Positions 24,316 to 36,219 of a DNA stretch of 64,000 nt are shown piece by piece. The stretch comes from Monocercomonoides exilis (lineage: Eukaryota; Preaxostyla; Oxymonadida; Polymastigidae), in the NCBI GenBank assembly GCA_001643675.2, contig LSRY02000001.1, forward strand, positions 2,153,501-2,217,500, read 5' to 3'. The notes beneath the pieces were generated by a model. That model saw only the letters and a list, made by a program, of their open reading frames with translations. It was not told the origin of the DNA and made no database searches. Every line of letters starts with the position of its first letter. Positions within the stretch are counted from its first letter, which is position 1. The position numbers and the translations under genes are program-made.

Positions 24316-25518
24316 TCTTTGAAGCACTACTCGATGAAAAATGGTTTGATCAATGTTTGCATTATTTGAAAAGAAAAAGATCATGGAATGTTGGTCATAA
24401 TAAATATCATAACTGAAGTTAATGAAAATGTTGAGGATTGATTAATTTAAGAGGTGCAAACCACATTCGATATTATTTAATTGATGAAGGTTAGTTAAGA
24501 ATTTGGATTTTTCTTTTTCTCCATTCTCTCTTCTGCTTCTTCCTCACTTCAAATCATCTTTTTTTTTCTGTGTTGTTGATAATGTTATCTGGTTCCTTTT
24601 TCAGCTTCATTGAACAGTGCTTTCTTTTTATTTTTAGTTTGATTTTGGCTTTTTCCACAGAAATATTCTCTTCTTTCTCTCTTTCACTTCTCTTCCTTCG
24701 ATGAAATTGCCTCATCCAATTTGAAAAGAACAGTTCTGCAAAAGAATTCTCAGGTTTTTGTTCGAACCAACTGTGAACAAAATTCTAATCTTTGATGACA
24801 TGATCTGGGACAGTTGGTTTTGTGATTGTTGATGATCAAAGAAACAAGCAAAACAAATATGGCAACATGCGCAATTTGAACATAATTTTTGTCGTTTTTG
24901 ATGAAAATACCAATTTGTTCCTAACTTTTTCAGCAATCACATAATTATTTGTCTTTCATTCTCATGTGAAAAATGATAAGTTGATTTATTAAATTGAGAA
25001 TATTTTTTGAAAATAATTAGTGGAACTAAATTCAGAAAACAGAAAATTTTGAACCATTTCTTTTTGCACATGTTTTGCTAAGCAATGAAATCAAAGCACA
25101 GTTTTGAAATGAAATATCGCTCTTATAAAATAACTGTGACTGCTTTTTCTCAGCTTTCAGAAGGGAATTACAAGTTTCAATTTGATCAATGTTGGTGTAT
25201 AACTTTTTAACAATTGATCAAAATAGTGATAAAAAAACTGAATTAAGATTGAGATAATTTGAATCAGTTGAGCATAATAGAAAAGAATCACATCTTTTTG
25301 AATTGGCTGTATTAATTCAAAATTGTTTTATCATTTGAAATTGCAAAGAGCATAAAACAATCTTATTTGCTATTATTATTATCACGTTATTATTTTTGTT
25401 ATAATTTTTCAAATTCTCCCTTTGATGCAACCCACTTTTTTTTGGTAAGTTAAAAAAAAACCATTATTTTTTAAAAATTAGAAAGAAAGCTCCCCCAAAA
25501 TAAAATAAAGCTCAATCT
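24316..25518. other. intergenic, AT-rich
   Basis: No coding signal. Upstream region of the beta-helix gene and downstream of eIF2A (both on minus strand). No repeat recognised. Confidence 0.5.
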
Positions 25519-26029
25519 TTATTTCGGATTCCCTTTCTTCTTCCCTCTCTTGTTCTTTGAATTCACAAATCCCAGCCCTGCAATGTATCTTCCCTGAGGC
25601 TCTCCAGCACTGTCTTTCTTCTCATTCTGCTTCTGCCCTCCTCTCACAAATAGAGAGGCATCTCCAGTTGAGGAAGAAGAGGAAGAAGAAGAAGAAGAAG
25701 AGAACGAAGGAGAAGGAGTGGAGAAGGAGGAAAAACGTGATGAAGAAGAAGAAGAAGATGATGATGAAGAGCCTTGCATTTGCATTCTCAGTCGCTCTGC
25801 AAATGAGGAAGAAGCACCTTTCACTCGATACACCCCGACCGGCTGAGGGGCAGTGGAGGCATCGGGTGATTGGACAGCTCCTGATGAGTAAAAGGAAGAG
25901 GTAGAAGAAGAAGAGGGAGAGGAAGAGGAAGAAGAAGAAGAAGGGGAAAGAAGGAAGAGAAGGCGAAATGGTTGCTTTTCGATGGTTATTGGCCCATCTA
26001 AAGCAGAATCAGAAGAAGAAGAAGAAGAA

Positions 26030-26062
<33 letters not shown>

Positions 26063-28031
26063 GCAGGTGAAGAAGAACCAGGAGAATAAGAAGAAGCAGA
26101 AGAGGATTTAACTCCAGCTTCTCTCCACTTCACCATCTGCCTTTCTTTCTCCTTCGCCGACGCAAACAGCGCCGGCTGGAACTTCACGTCGAACAAAGTC
26201 TCCACCCCAAACGAAGCTAAGCGGTGGCCTTTCACATTGAAGAGGATAAACAAGTTGTCCACACGCAGTCTTGGCGTGCACACGGCAGACACGAAAAAGC
26301 GGCTGTCGCACGACCAGCTGATGTCGTTGCCCCACGGATTGAAGCAACGGCCCAGAAGATAGGGTGAGTCCGCCGGTGGTGCTGAAGAAGAAGAAGACGA
26401 AGACGGAGAAGGAGAAGGCCAAATATCATCAGCATTAGCTCCTTTCTTCCCTCTTCCCCCTTCTCCTTTCGCTCCTTTTGCCCCTTTGCTCTTTCTCGTG
26501 TCCAGCTTGTCTGCCACCATCTGCTTCACATCCAGAATGTCCATCTGCCCCGACCCAATGTTCCCAAACCCTCCAACAATCAAGTAATTCCCATTGGGCG
26601 AGAACTTCAGCGTGTTCAGATTGCTCTTCAGCACCTCGTACACCGCCTGGCCTTTCCCGTCAAACAGAGTCAGCGTCGCTGGCATCGCCCCGTGCAGCAC
26701 AAAGAACTCCCCAAATCCTATGTTCCCTTCCCTTTTGGCCCCAGCTTTCTTCTTTCCTTTCCCTTTCCCTTTCCCTTTCTCCTTCTCCTTCTCCTTCTCA
26801 TTCTCTTTATCACCTTCTTTCTCTTTCTCTTTCTCTTTCTCTTTTTCCTCTTCCTCCTCATTTCCTTCGTCCTCATCGTCTTTCGGGAAGCGGTACTTCG
26901 CATCGTGTATCGGCATGCCGATCCCGCTGACTTCCTTCGCCTCTCCTTTCCTCGTGTCGATGAAGAACAGCCCCGTCTCTCCGTAATACGACCGGTTCAG
27001 CATGTCGCTATCAGTCCGCGACAGGCACAGCGCTGTCTTCCCCTTCGGCCCGACAATCAAATCACCAGACGTCGCTCGGAAGAACGACTTCGACGCAGCA
27101 GGAGTCAGCGGAGCACTCGAAGCGGTGGTTGCGACAATAGAGCCGTACGTGAAAACAGAGAAACGCGCAGGCTTTGCCCCCGATGCAGACAGAAATACGG
27201 CCACTGGAGGACCATTTGTACGCAGCTGGGTGTAATCTGGCTGTGTAGGTGGAGGTGACGTGACTGATGAAGATGAATAAGGCTCTAAGCTCGGTGAAGT
27301 CGATGAAGAAGATGATTCAGAAGTTGCTGATGGAGCAGTTGGTAAATTTTGAAGATAATGAGTTAATTTTCCTGACGGAGGCGGCAAAGAAAACGAAACA
27401 AGATGATCAAGTCTTAGTCGATGCTGATATCTTGGAGTTAAAATATCTGCTTTCTTTCCTTCGGCAGAATCTTCTTTGAGTAATGTTTCTTTTTGTTTTT
27501 CAAGGAGTTCTAGAACAACAGGAACTTCGTAGAATTCGATCGTATTTCTCTGCCGCATAACCGCAAACAGGAATTCGTTTTCGCTCCATTTAACAGCCGG
27601 TAACTGCTGGTCGAAAATATTCATTCCAAAAAGAAGCGATTTACGCGCGAGATCAAAAAATAATAGATTTGGAATGCTGTCATTTCTTGTCAATGGGCGA
27701 TAATATACACATAAAAATGTATTTAGTGGTGAAAAATCAATGCATTCGCAGAAAGGTGAATTGTTCTTTATGAAAAATAAATAAATTGATATAACTCAAT
27801 AAAAATAACGTTCCAAACTTCAAAGAAAGCTTCTCCTGTTTCTGCTTCTAATATCACAAATCCATTGCCATCTGGCTTTACAATTCCAAGAAAGCGACCA
27901 TCAGGAGAATAAGACGTGTGTCCTCCAGTCGTAAGCTCTGGATTTGGGTCAGGGATATAAACAGAAGGTGGACCCATGCAAAGAGTCAATCCATCTTTTG
28001 ATCTTGTGAAGAAACGAAGAGTAGAAGACAT
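25519..28031 (-). CDS. EIF2A: eukaryotic translation initiation factor 2A, two exons
   Basis: eIF2A is a beta-propeller factor that can bring initiator tRNA to the 40S subunit. Exon 1 is 28031-27819 (ATG TCT TCT), donor gtttgg; exon 2 is 27765-25519; the phase is exact. About 819 residues against 585 in human. Propeller signatures match well: PPVAVFLSASGAKPARF, FFVLHGAMPATLTLFDGKGQ, LKFSPNGNYLIVGGFGN, GQMDILDVK, CTPRLRVDNLFILFNVKGHR. Extra length comes from low-complexity insertions of Glu/Lys (26740-26860) and polySer (25670-26060, several blocks). Coding DNA is markedly GC-richer than its surroundings. It ends KKKGNPK then TAA; if TAA is Gln the frame runs on through implausible sequence, so this is either a real TAA stop or a one-base error just before a nearby TGA. 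Confidence 0.9.
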
Positions 28032-28263
28032 GGAACAATGTTTATAAATCAATCAATTAAAGAATGAACTGTGGGACATCCATATTATGTTGAGGGTGTG
28101 ATCAAAAAAACAATTAAAAAACCAAACAGAAACTACATTATTAAAACATTTATTTCTTAATTTTTTTTTTGTATTCCATGCTTGAAATCTGCGGTATAAT
28201 TCAAGTGTACTGGTACCAATTGATCCGACCCACTATTATTTTTTAGGGTTATTTTTTGATTTG

Positions 28264-28430
28264 GTTTTTTCTATTGATTGATGTTTTAGGGTTAGGGTTA
28301 GCACTCGAAAATACTTGCTAGGGTTTTATTTAGCTATAGGGTTTGCGCGGAGTTCTTCTTTTTAGGTTTTTGTCAAAAATATTAGGTTTTTCTATTCATA
28401 TTTTTTTTTGGGTTAGGGTTGGCAATAAAA
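28264..28430. repeat. scattered telomere-like TTAGGG motifs
   Basis: Contains ttttagggttagggttag, gctagggtttt, ctatagggttt and gggttagggtt within 170 bases. Degenerate rather than a clean tandem array, and unlike the surrounding AT-rich DNA. Confidence 0.5.
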
Positions 28431-28460
28431 GAAAAATTTAAAATAGAACCCCATGGGGGT

Positions 28461-28536
28461 GCGATAATGGTCTAGTGGTTGGTTGATGTCCGACCATTGT
28501 GCTAGGGTCTGGGTTCAATTCCCACTAGACCCTATT
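28461..28536 (+). tRNA. tRNA-like Pol III unit
   Basis: A perfect A-box consensus (TGGTCTAGTGG, 28468-28478) and B box (GGTTCAATTCC, 28512-28522) are correctly spaced and followed by a T run near 28540. TGGTCTAGTGGTT is typical of eukaryotic tRNA-Asp/Glu. The rest does not fold as a normal cloverleaf: the 5' and 3' ends pair poorly, GGTCTAGTGG instead pairs with CCACTAGACC, and the central stem GGTTGG/CCGACC carries a 7-base loop. It could be a decayed tRNA, an unusual tRNA, or the head of a SINE. Confidence 0.35.
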
Positions 28537-29293
28537 TATTTTTTGCTAATTTTTTATTGAATTTTTGGTACCAGCTCTCTTGAATCTTACCAAATCTGCT
28601 TTGAAAAGAAATTCATTCTGACTTTTGAATACACCAAAAATAATTCAATTTCGTAATTTATTAATTCGATTTCGAAAAAGAATTATTCAATTTGGAATCG
28701 AAAATTTTTTTTATTTGTGGAATGAATAACTTGTGTTTGGGGCTTTAAATTCTCTAAATTTTTATTTCATCAGTTCACTTTGTTTATCCATATTAAAAAA
28801 ATGATGCATTTTCAATTAAAGAATTCATTTATTTTGTCTTCATATTTCTTTTATAGAAGTTTTTCAAAAAAAAAAAAAATTTCATTTTAGTATTAAAAAT
28901 TGATGTTTTACTATTTTATCTCCAAAGAAACTTAAAAAATTTAATTGTGAAAAAAATACCTGTTTTTTGTTATTCAATAAATTGTGATTATATTTTTTTA
29001 ATTTTTATTTGGTTATTCAATAGAATGAATTTTTATTTATTAATTATTATTTGAGTGATGATTTTCGAAAATGAAAAAAATATTCAAAAAATTGATTTAT
29101 TGATTGTTGCAATTAAAAAAACAGTTTTCTTAGAGTAATAATATTTGATTGGTTAAATAATTTCATAAAATTTTCTGAAAACTATTCTCGAGAAAAATTA
29201 AAAATTTCAGTTTTAAATGAATTTCAAAATTGAAATATTCATTTTCGAAATCGTATGAATTTATAACAAAATTGAAAAATAAATTTGGGAAAT
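28537..29293. other. AT-rich, no gene
   Basis: Very AT-rich with short oligo-A/T runs; no frame or repeat boundary that I can support. Confidence 0.5.
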
Positions 29294-29532
29294 GGGTGAT
29301 TCTTTTTGAAAAGTCACAAATGTTTAATATTCAAATAAATCAAAAATTTCATATCTTGATCATATTTCGGTTCCCGCTCATGCAACTTCACATGAATGTG
29401 TAAAATAGCATTGTCAAATTATGTCCTCCGCTTTGGTAAAGTTACATGAGCGGGAACCGAAATATGATCAAGATATAAAATTTTTGATTTATTTTAAATT
29501 AAACATTAGTGACTTTTCAAAAAGAATCACCC
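29294..29532. mobile_element. MITE family A, copy 2
   Basis: 239 bp with GGGTGATTCTTTTTGAAAAG inverted ends and AAAT direct repeats on both sides. The interior is nearly palindromic (cggttcccgctcatg / catgagcgggaaccg). Confidence 0.85.
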
Positions 29533-29905
29533 AAATTATTGTTGAATTTAAATTTTCTCAGTCAAAAATTTCTGTTTGAGATTTCTTTTTGAATATTGAA
29601 AAAAAAATGAACGTTATAAAGTTTTATCTTTTTTTTAAGATTATTTTTTCAAGAATATTATTTGAAGCATTATTTTTTAAACAATTTCAATGCATTTTTC
29701 TTTTAAACGATTTATTCCTCTCCAAAGAAATAAAACCTTTGATGTATTGACACTCCGAAAAAAGTAATGACTTCAAAAATAATCACACATTTATGAATAA
29801 TTCGTATTATTAATTTTCAATTTTGAATTATTATTTTTCGAATAATAATTATTTTTGATGCAAATGATTTAATAAATACATTCATGAATGATTTCGTTTT
29901 GAAAT

Positions 29906-30166
29906 GGGTGATTATTATTGAAATCATATTTTTTCATACAAAAATTTCGGTGCAAAAATATAACTTGAATATCAATAAAAGAAAAAAAATTAAAAGTGAA
30001 AATGTTAATTGAATGCATTTTAATCTTTGATTCGGAAAAACCATTTGTTTTCAAAAACAATTATCATGCTTTTTCTCTTTTGAATAGAGATTTTCTTTCA
30101 AAAAACTAACAATCTTTGAAAAAACAAAACCCCGAAAAAAGATATGATTTCAAAAATAATCACCCA
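29906..30166. mobile_element. MITE subfamily A2
   Basis: 261 bp with related ends GGGTGATTATTATTGAAATC / GATTTCAAAAATAATCACCC, flanked by AAAT on both sides. A single unpaired end of this type is seen near 29,760 and another near 60,450. Confidence 0.75.
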
Positions 30167-30528
30167 AATTAAGTTTTTTTTTCATTTTATTCAAAAGTGA
30201 TCTGTAATTGACCCATGAATAATTAAAAGAAAATAATTAATAATTTTTATCTTTCACATAAATGATGGTTGAGAAAATGATTTCTTCATCATATTCTTTT
30301 CATGATACGTTTTATTATTCAAAACTAATAAACTAAAATTTCGAAATAGATAAAATTGAATGTCTTTTTAAAAAAACTTTTTTTGTGAAAAATTGGTTTT
30401 TGACTAAATGTTAGAAAGTGACGAAAATATCATATAATCACATAATTCATAAAAACGATGAGAAATTGGACCTCTAATGTTAATATTTGTGAACAAACAT
30501 GAAAATTTTTGATTTTTCAGAAATATAT

Positions 30529-30768
30529 GGGTGATTCTTTTTGAAAAGTCACAAATGTTTAATTTTCAAATAAATCTAAAATTTCATATTTTGCTCAAAT
30601 TTCTGTTTCAGCTCACAAATATCCTCAAGAATGTTTGAAATAGCATCATCCAGAAATAGATTCCATTTAAGTGAAGTTTGGTGTATGTTAACATATTTCT
30701 GAGCTTAATATGAAATTTTTGATATATTTGATAATTAAATATTTGCGACTTTTCAAAAAGAATTACCC
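30529..30768. mobile_element. MITE family A, copy 3
   Basis: 240 bp, ends GGGTGATTCTTTTTGAAAAG and AAAAAGAATTACCC, flanked by ATAT direct repeats. Confidence 0.85.
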
Positions 30769-30772
30769 ATAT

Positions 30773-31927
30773 CATCATAAAAGAAATCGTATAATTTTTG
30801 AATTAATTCACCTAACATTGTTAGAAATGTTTTGTTCAATAAAGTTAAATTAATTGAATCATTTCAAGAAGCTGAAAACAGATATTTTTCTCGAGTGAAA
30901 AAGTTAATTAATACATATTTTGAATTCTTTGTTTGTTTTTTGTTTAATCATTTTCATTCAAATATTAAATGCTTATCTATAGTTCAAAAGCTATTGGTCG
31001 CCTTTTTAAAAATTGAAAAGGAACCATTCAATGGATATTTAACTTTTCAAGCTTTTGATATGAATATTCATAACAATTATTCAAACGGAATATTTTGATA
31101 GATAATATATGATTTCATGAACTATCACACAAATGAGATGAATTCGTATGAATATTATCAGATTTCGATGACGAAAAAATTTTTTCTGAAAAAGTGGAAA
31201 TTTTCATGTTTATTCACATATTACACAAATTGGAGGTCATATTTCTTATCATTTTTATGAATATTGTCTGAATACAATATTTTGATCATTTTTCGACACT
31301 TTATCAATGGAAGACTTGTGACAAAAAATATGTTCAGAGAAGCTCAGTAAAAAAATCATATCGGTCATGATCAAGACTGCGCGTAATCTCATTTTTTCGT
31401 TCATCAATAATATTTGGCATATTTTCATGTGTTTTTTCATTAGTAATAATCACATCAAAATCGTTAGTCATCACTAATTTTTGTAAACAATGGGATTTTA
31501 TCTGTTGATTTTGCATTTTTCAAAAAATAAAAGTTGTTATTATCTGCTTTTTTATTAACAATAAAGCATAATGAAACATTGCAAATAGAAAAACCTAAAC
31601 AAATGTGTAGATTTCAATAAATATTATTATTTTTCTTTTTTTGTCAAAAGAAATAAATTCCGAAAAAATTTTTATTGAAATTACAGTTTCTGTCATTTTA
31701 AAAAAAATATTATGTGAAATGGTTAGTGATTATAACCGAGCTTCGCTGCAATTTAATATTTTCAACATTTTTTTTGAATAATAAGTTTATTAAAATTCAA
31801 TTAATTAATGATTTGTCATTAATGAAAGGGAATTTTTGAAGCAAACAAAATTGCAGCATTTTTTTTCCTGAAAAGTTTCATTCATTAAATATCTTTGTAA
31901 AAAAAACAAGAACCTTATTTGGTCATT
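30773..31927. other. AT-rich with degraded coding scraps
   Basis: A plus-strand frame at 30,832-31,098 (QEAENRYFSRVKKLINTYF...) and a minus-strand frame at 31,334-31,516 (TNEKTHENMPNIIDERKNEI) look protein-like but have no family match I recognise and no gene context. Confidence 0.25.
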
Positions 31928-32198
31928 TGGGGCAAAATATTTTGCTTCAGACATTTTCATTGAAAAATTATGCATTTTCGATTAACTTTTTTATATCAAA
32001 AAGCACAATAAAAATGGATCATTTATTTGACATTCGTGAAATGACACAATACTTTATGTTTCGATTTCAATGATGCCTGTGAACGGATATTTCAATCATA
32101 TTAATCTTGAAATCTGAGAAAGCCAAACAAAGTTGTGAGCGAAGCAATTATTTTGTGCCTTATTCAAAAAAAGTTTGAAAGTCTGTATTTACCACCAA
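31928..32198 (+). repeat. repeat family B, copy 2
   Basis: About 271 bp, same start (TGGGGCAAAATATTT) and internal motifs as the copy at 18.9 kb. It faces copy 3 across a MITE, so 31928-32732 is a large interrupted palindrome. Confidence 0.7.
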
Positions 32199-32202
32199 AG
32201 AT

Positions 32203-32456
32203 AAGTTATTCTTTTTGAAAAGTCGTTATTGTTTAATTATTGGGTTCAATAAAAATGTTCCTTTTTTGATCCTTTGTTGTGATAAATCAACCAGATTTCT
32301 CCAGCATGCACTTTTTCTCACACCAAAAAGGTCAGTGAATTCAAATTCTATATATTATTAAGTTTACAATGTTAAAAGCAAAAATTTGTCAAAAAAATGT
32401 TCAATTATTAAAAACCCAGAAATTAAACATTTGCGACTTTTTAAAAAGAATAACTT
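32203..32456. mobile_element. diverged MITE between two family B repeats
   Basis: 254 bp with ends AAGTTATTCTTTTTGAAAAG and AAAAAGAATAACTT; related to family A but with a different terminal base pattern. Target duplication not convincing. Confidence 0.55.
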
Positions 32457-32461
32457 ATATT

Positions 32462-32732
32462 TGGGGGAAAATACGGACTTTCAAACTTTTTTTGCACAAG
32501 GCATTGAAACATTATTTCACTCATAACTTTATTTCGCTTCCTCAAAATTCAAAATAAATTTGATTTTCAATACCTTCAACAGGCTTTATCGATATCATCA
32601 CATAATGTTTGATGACCTTTCATGTATTTCAAAAAATGAACCTATTTTATTTGTGTTTTTTTAATCTCAAAAAGTCAATGAAAAGTTCAAAATTTTTCAA
32701 TGAAAAAGCTTGAAGTTAAATAATTTGCCCCA
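32462..32732 (-). repeat. repeat family B, copy 3 (inverted)
   Basis: 271 bp in opposite orientation: begins TGGGGGAAAATACGGACTTTC and ends AATTTGCCCCA. Same length as copy 1. Confidence 0.7.
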
Positions 32733-32804
32733 TATAATTTTAAAAAAGGATAATTTTTTTAGAAATAAAATTAAAAGAAGGACAGAAAAAACATACAGCG
32801 AACA

Positions 32805-33036
32805 ATGCCTTCGCGCAAGTGCAGGAAGTATCACAGTCGGCTGGAGCGAATGGCTCAAATCGTTGTCGATGGAGTAGTTCGCATAACGGATGCTATTAAT
32901 TCCAAGGAATTCAGCTGCACAGGAATAAAGAACGCAGTTAGAGTGCTGAGAAAAGGAAGGCTGTTTGGAAAAATTGGCAGACCTGCATCAGCAGTGGGAG
33001 AAAATGAACAAAGAGTTTTAGACATTATTCACATTG
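32805..33036 (+). pseudogene. pogo-like transposase, N-terminal fragment
   Basis: ATG frame with the same N-terminal layout as the relic at 2.7-4.3 kb: basic start, YHSRLERMAQIV, then RITDAIN and GRPASAVGENEQRVLDII. Homology ends exactly where the left arm of the foldback element begins at 33037, as if truncated by that insertion or rearrangement. No catalytic part follows. Confidence 0.6.
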
Positions 33037-33589
33037 GGCATAGGTCTAAATGCGCTCCTTTTGCAAATTGCGTTTTTATTCATTATTATTATGATGAATT
33101 AATAGTTAATAATTATTTAAAAACTTTTTATGGACCGATTTTTCGAAAAAAATTTTTCTTGTTGAAAAAAATGATTTTTGAAAAATGACCCATAAAAACA
33201 TGAATTTCATCGAAAAATATTCAAATTGAAAAGAAAACGTGATTTTTACACATCAAAAGTGTTTGCATTATTATATAGACTTATTTAATTTATTAATTTT
33301 CATCATAAAAAAATATAAATCTTAAAAAAAAAATTTTATAAATATTTTTGATCTAACCCACAAGTAAATTATTTATTATATAAAAAGTTGAATATGTTGT
33401 TTTGGTTTAAATAGAACCTAAAAGTATGTAATTCGTTCACTTTTATATGTTAATTTAAGTATATTATTATATGCACACTTGTAAAATATCGAAAACAGCT
33501 CTTTTTTTTCAATCAGATTTACATGTGCTTTTTGACTTGTATGTTTTTAAGCTGCAAGAAAAAATTTTCATATTGATTGCAATGGGATG
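33037..33589 (+). repeat. left 553 bp inverted arm
   Basis: Starts GGCATAGGTCTAAATGCGC, ends ATTGCAATGGGATG. The right arm is its reverse complement, of equal length and near-identical; one visible difference is T versus C in the outer AGGTYYAAATG. Confidence 0.85.
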
Positions 33590-34167
33590 TATAATGTTTA
33601 TAAAAACTATTAAAATATGACAAATGTTTATTTTGATTAATGATGTGAAAAAATGACATATATTTTTTATTTATTAACTTTATATTTAAAAATTTACTTA
33701 TTAAATGCAATGCAACCGGAAATTATATGGTTTAATTTGTCTTTGAAGTCTCTAATTCAATTTTAGTAGAAAATATTTGAGAATTAATTTTTTATATGTT
33801 ATTTTTTTTTCTTTTCATATTTTTATTGATCATTACATACCAATGATTTAAATAGAAATGGTTTTAATATGAACGACGCAAAGCGAGTTTAGGGTTTTTA
33901 CTTTAATTTTTATTTTTGAAACAGTTTTTGAAATTATTTTTAAAATGTCTTTTTCAAATATATTAATATCATTTCTTTCTCAAAATCGAAAATTAAACAT
34001 AAAACAAAAATGAATAAGATAATAATATTCATGCAGCTCTTTCAAAACAATAAAAAACAATAACAACAAAGGATTTGCAACAAAAAAAACATGTTAATTG
34101 CAGTTTTTGCAAATAGAAGAAGTCTCAATAAATAATTTGAAATGTTTTCTGCTTCAATTCTAATTTT

Positions 34168-35690
34168 TTATCCACTCATTGTTATTCCACCTTCTGGTGA
34201 ATTTGATATTGTTGTGTCTTTCATCATCACAGAACTTTTCATAATATCCACAAGAGATCCATCCCATCTGCAAATCTCTTCACCTCTTCCATTATCCTCA
34301 TTCCCATGATTTCCTTCTTTTTCATCTCCTTCCTCTCCATCCATTACACGAAATCCAACTCTCACATCTTCGCACTAACATATCCTTGTCATCCTTCCTC
34401 TCTTGTTTGTGCACTTGCATTGAGCAAAATAGCAGTTCAGCACACTCAACACCCTTTCAGCTCCATCCATCTTTATCACACTTCCTTCAGAAGCTACTGA
34501 GATATTCTTAGATTACACTTCCTTCATCTCTACCTTCGCTTTTCCCCCAACTCTCACAACTTCTTTCTCACACTCGATATTCGATATTCGTGTCTCAGAT
34601 ATTGACACACAAGATTCTCCACAGAATGACAGAAGTGGCACAGCTGAATGAATTCCAATGAACGACGTTTCACTCATCTTCAGCTCTCCACTCTCCACAT
34701 CAAGAATCATCCTCTCCATCACAAGATCCACTGTTGACGAGCTGAAAAAGCAATCTGAAATCTCCAATCTCCCATCCTTCTCTTTCAAAACACTCTCCTC
34801 AACCCCTTCAAACACCTCTCCAATCACACTCATCAACAAATACAATCACACTTCCTCCATTCATTTCATCTTCTTCAATCATTGCGTTGAAATGAATGGT
34901 TGCCTGAACTCTCTTCAATAATTTCACATTCAAATCTCCAATCTCACACACTCCCCCAATCGGACATTCTCCATCAATCAGAATCATATTCGTAACACTC
35001 ATTTCAATATGTCGAACTCCTGAGCAAATGCTTTTCATTCTTCTACCATGCATCGCACCATCTGTTATTTCTCCACTGCGCGATGCAAACGTTGCAATGC
35101 GAGCTAAGCTTGTTGAAGACATCAAATAAACCTTTATCCCCATTCCATTTCCATTCACACACTCACACCCTTCAATTGTTGTATTTTTCACCACAAATGT
35201 CTCTCCTGCCTTCACTCTTTTTTGTCATCACAACTCCATCTCCTGTTGTCCGATTCACATTTCGAATTGTCAAATTCCCCAGTAAACATTCTCCTGAAAA
35301 CTGTTCTGCTGTGATGGATCGGCTAACGGAAGTTGATTCATTTTAATATTTTTTTATCTCAACATCATCCATCATCAGCTACCTCAATGCAACTTCAAAT
35401 ACAGGTGCTGTTATAACACTTCCTCCAATTGCTCCTGAGATCACCACATCCTTCAGCGAAAGAGTCCTGTTCCTCACATCCATAACAAACACACCTGACG
35501 ATGAGATCCTTGCCGTGTTGTGATCCATTCTATTTCCTCCAGTTCTATCAACAATCACCTTTCTTCTCATTGAACAAAAACGCACAAACAGTACAACTAC
35601 ATCTCCTTCATTCCCGTTTTCATTCCCATTCAATTTCAGCACGTCTGATGGAATTGTCAGTGGAGTGAAAAAATGCCAATGAGATTGCAT
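34168..35690 (-). pseudogene. beta-helix surface protein fragment inside the foldback element
   Basis: Paralogue of the C-terminal ectodomain of the 37.6-45 kb receptor (compare EEICRWDGSLVDIMKSSVMM with EEICKWNGSLVLSTNSSLVM). Reading minus strand from 35690, the frame passes TAG at 35379, shifts near 35215 and again near 34820, then runs through TAA at 34513 and TAG at 34375 without losing family character. Thus TAA/TAG are tolerated inside the homology whereas the two shifts are real breaks or errors. No signal peptide, membrane span or kinase is present, so it is an internal fragment. Confidence 0.7.
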
Positions 35691-36219
35691 TCACTTTTGA
35701 TACCAACAATATATCACTCCCATCTTACTAAAAACATATTTCAAAAAAATAATATTCAACTCATGTATCCTCCTTTACTTTATTCTATCTTCAAAGCTCC
35801 TCCTTCGTTGCTCATCTTCGACTTTTGCCCTTCAATCCAGCTTCCAAACATCCCTATCCATTCTCTTGCACTCCATCCAAACAGTTCTGTTTCTCTTTCT
35901 CCTTCTGCTTCGCCTCAAATCTCCAATCCCTCATATAAATGTAATTTATCAAATATATTTGAAAAAAAACCATATCTCATTTTAACAATTCTTTTTTAAT
36001 GAAAAAATATCAAACTTTGATTTAGTGCATTGTTTTTATCGCTTCAAATCGAGTTGTTTTAAGTTATTTAAATTTAAATTTGCAAAATTATTTCATCAAA
36101 GCGCGTCAGGATCGCGTCTTATACAAAAAAATAATAATATATGAAAGGAAAAGAAAATATTAAAGAATAAAGCAAATGAAATTCATAATTTGATATGATA
36201 ATACATTTAACATCTTTTG

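Noticed and set aside
26478-27258. Plus-strand frames inside eIF2A
   Set aside because: Antisense shadows of GC-rich coding and low-complexity insertions.
28264-28430. True chromosome end
   Set aside because: The TTAGGG-like motifs are degenerate and flanked on both sides by ordinary sequence including eIF2A.
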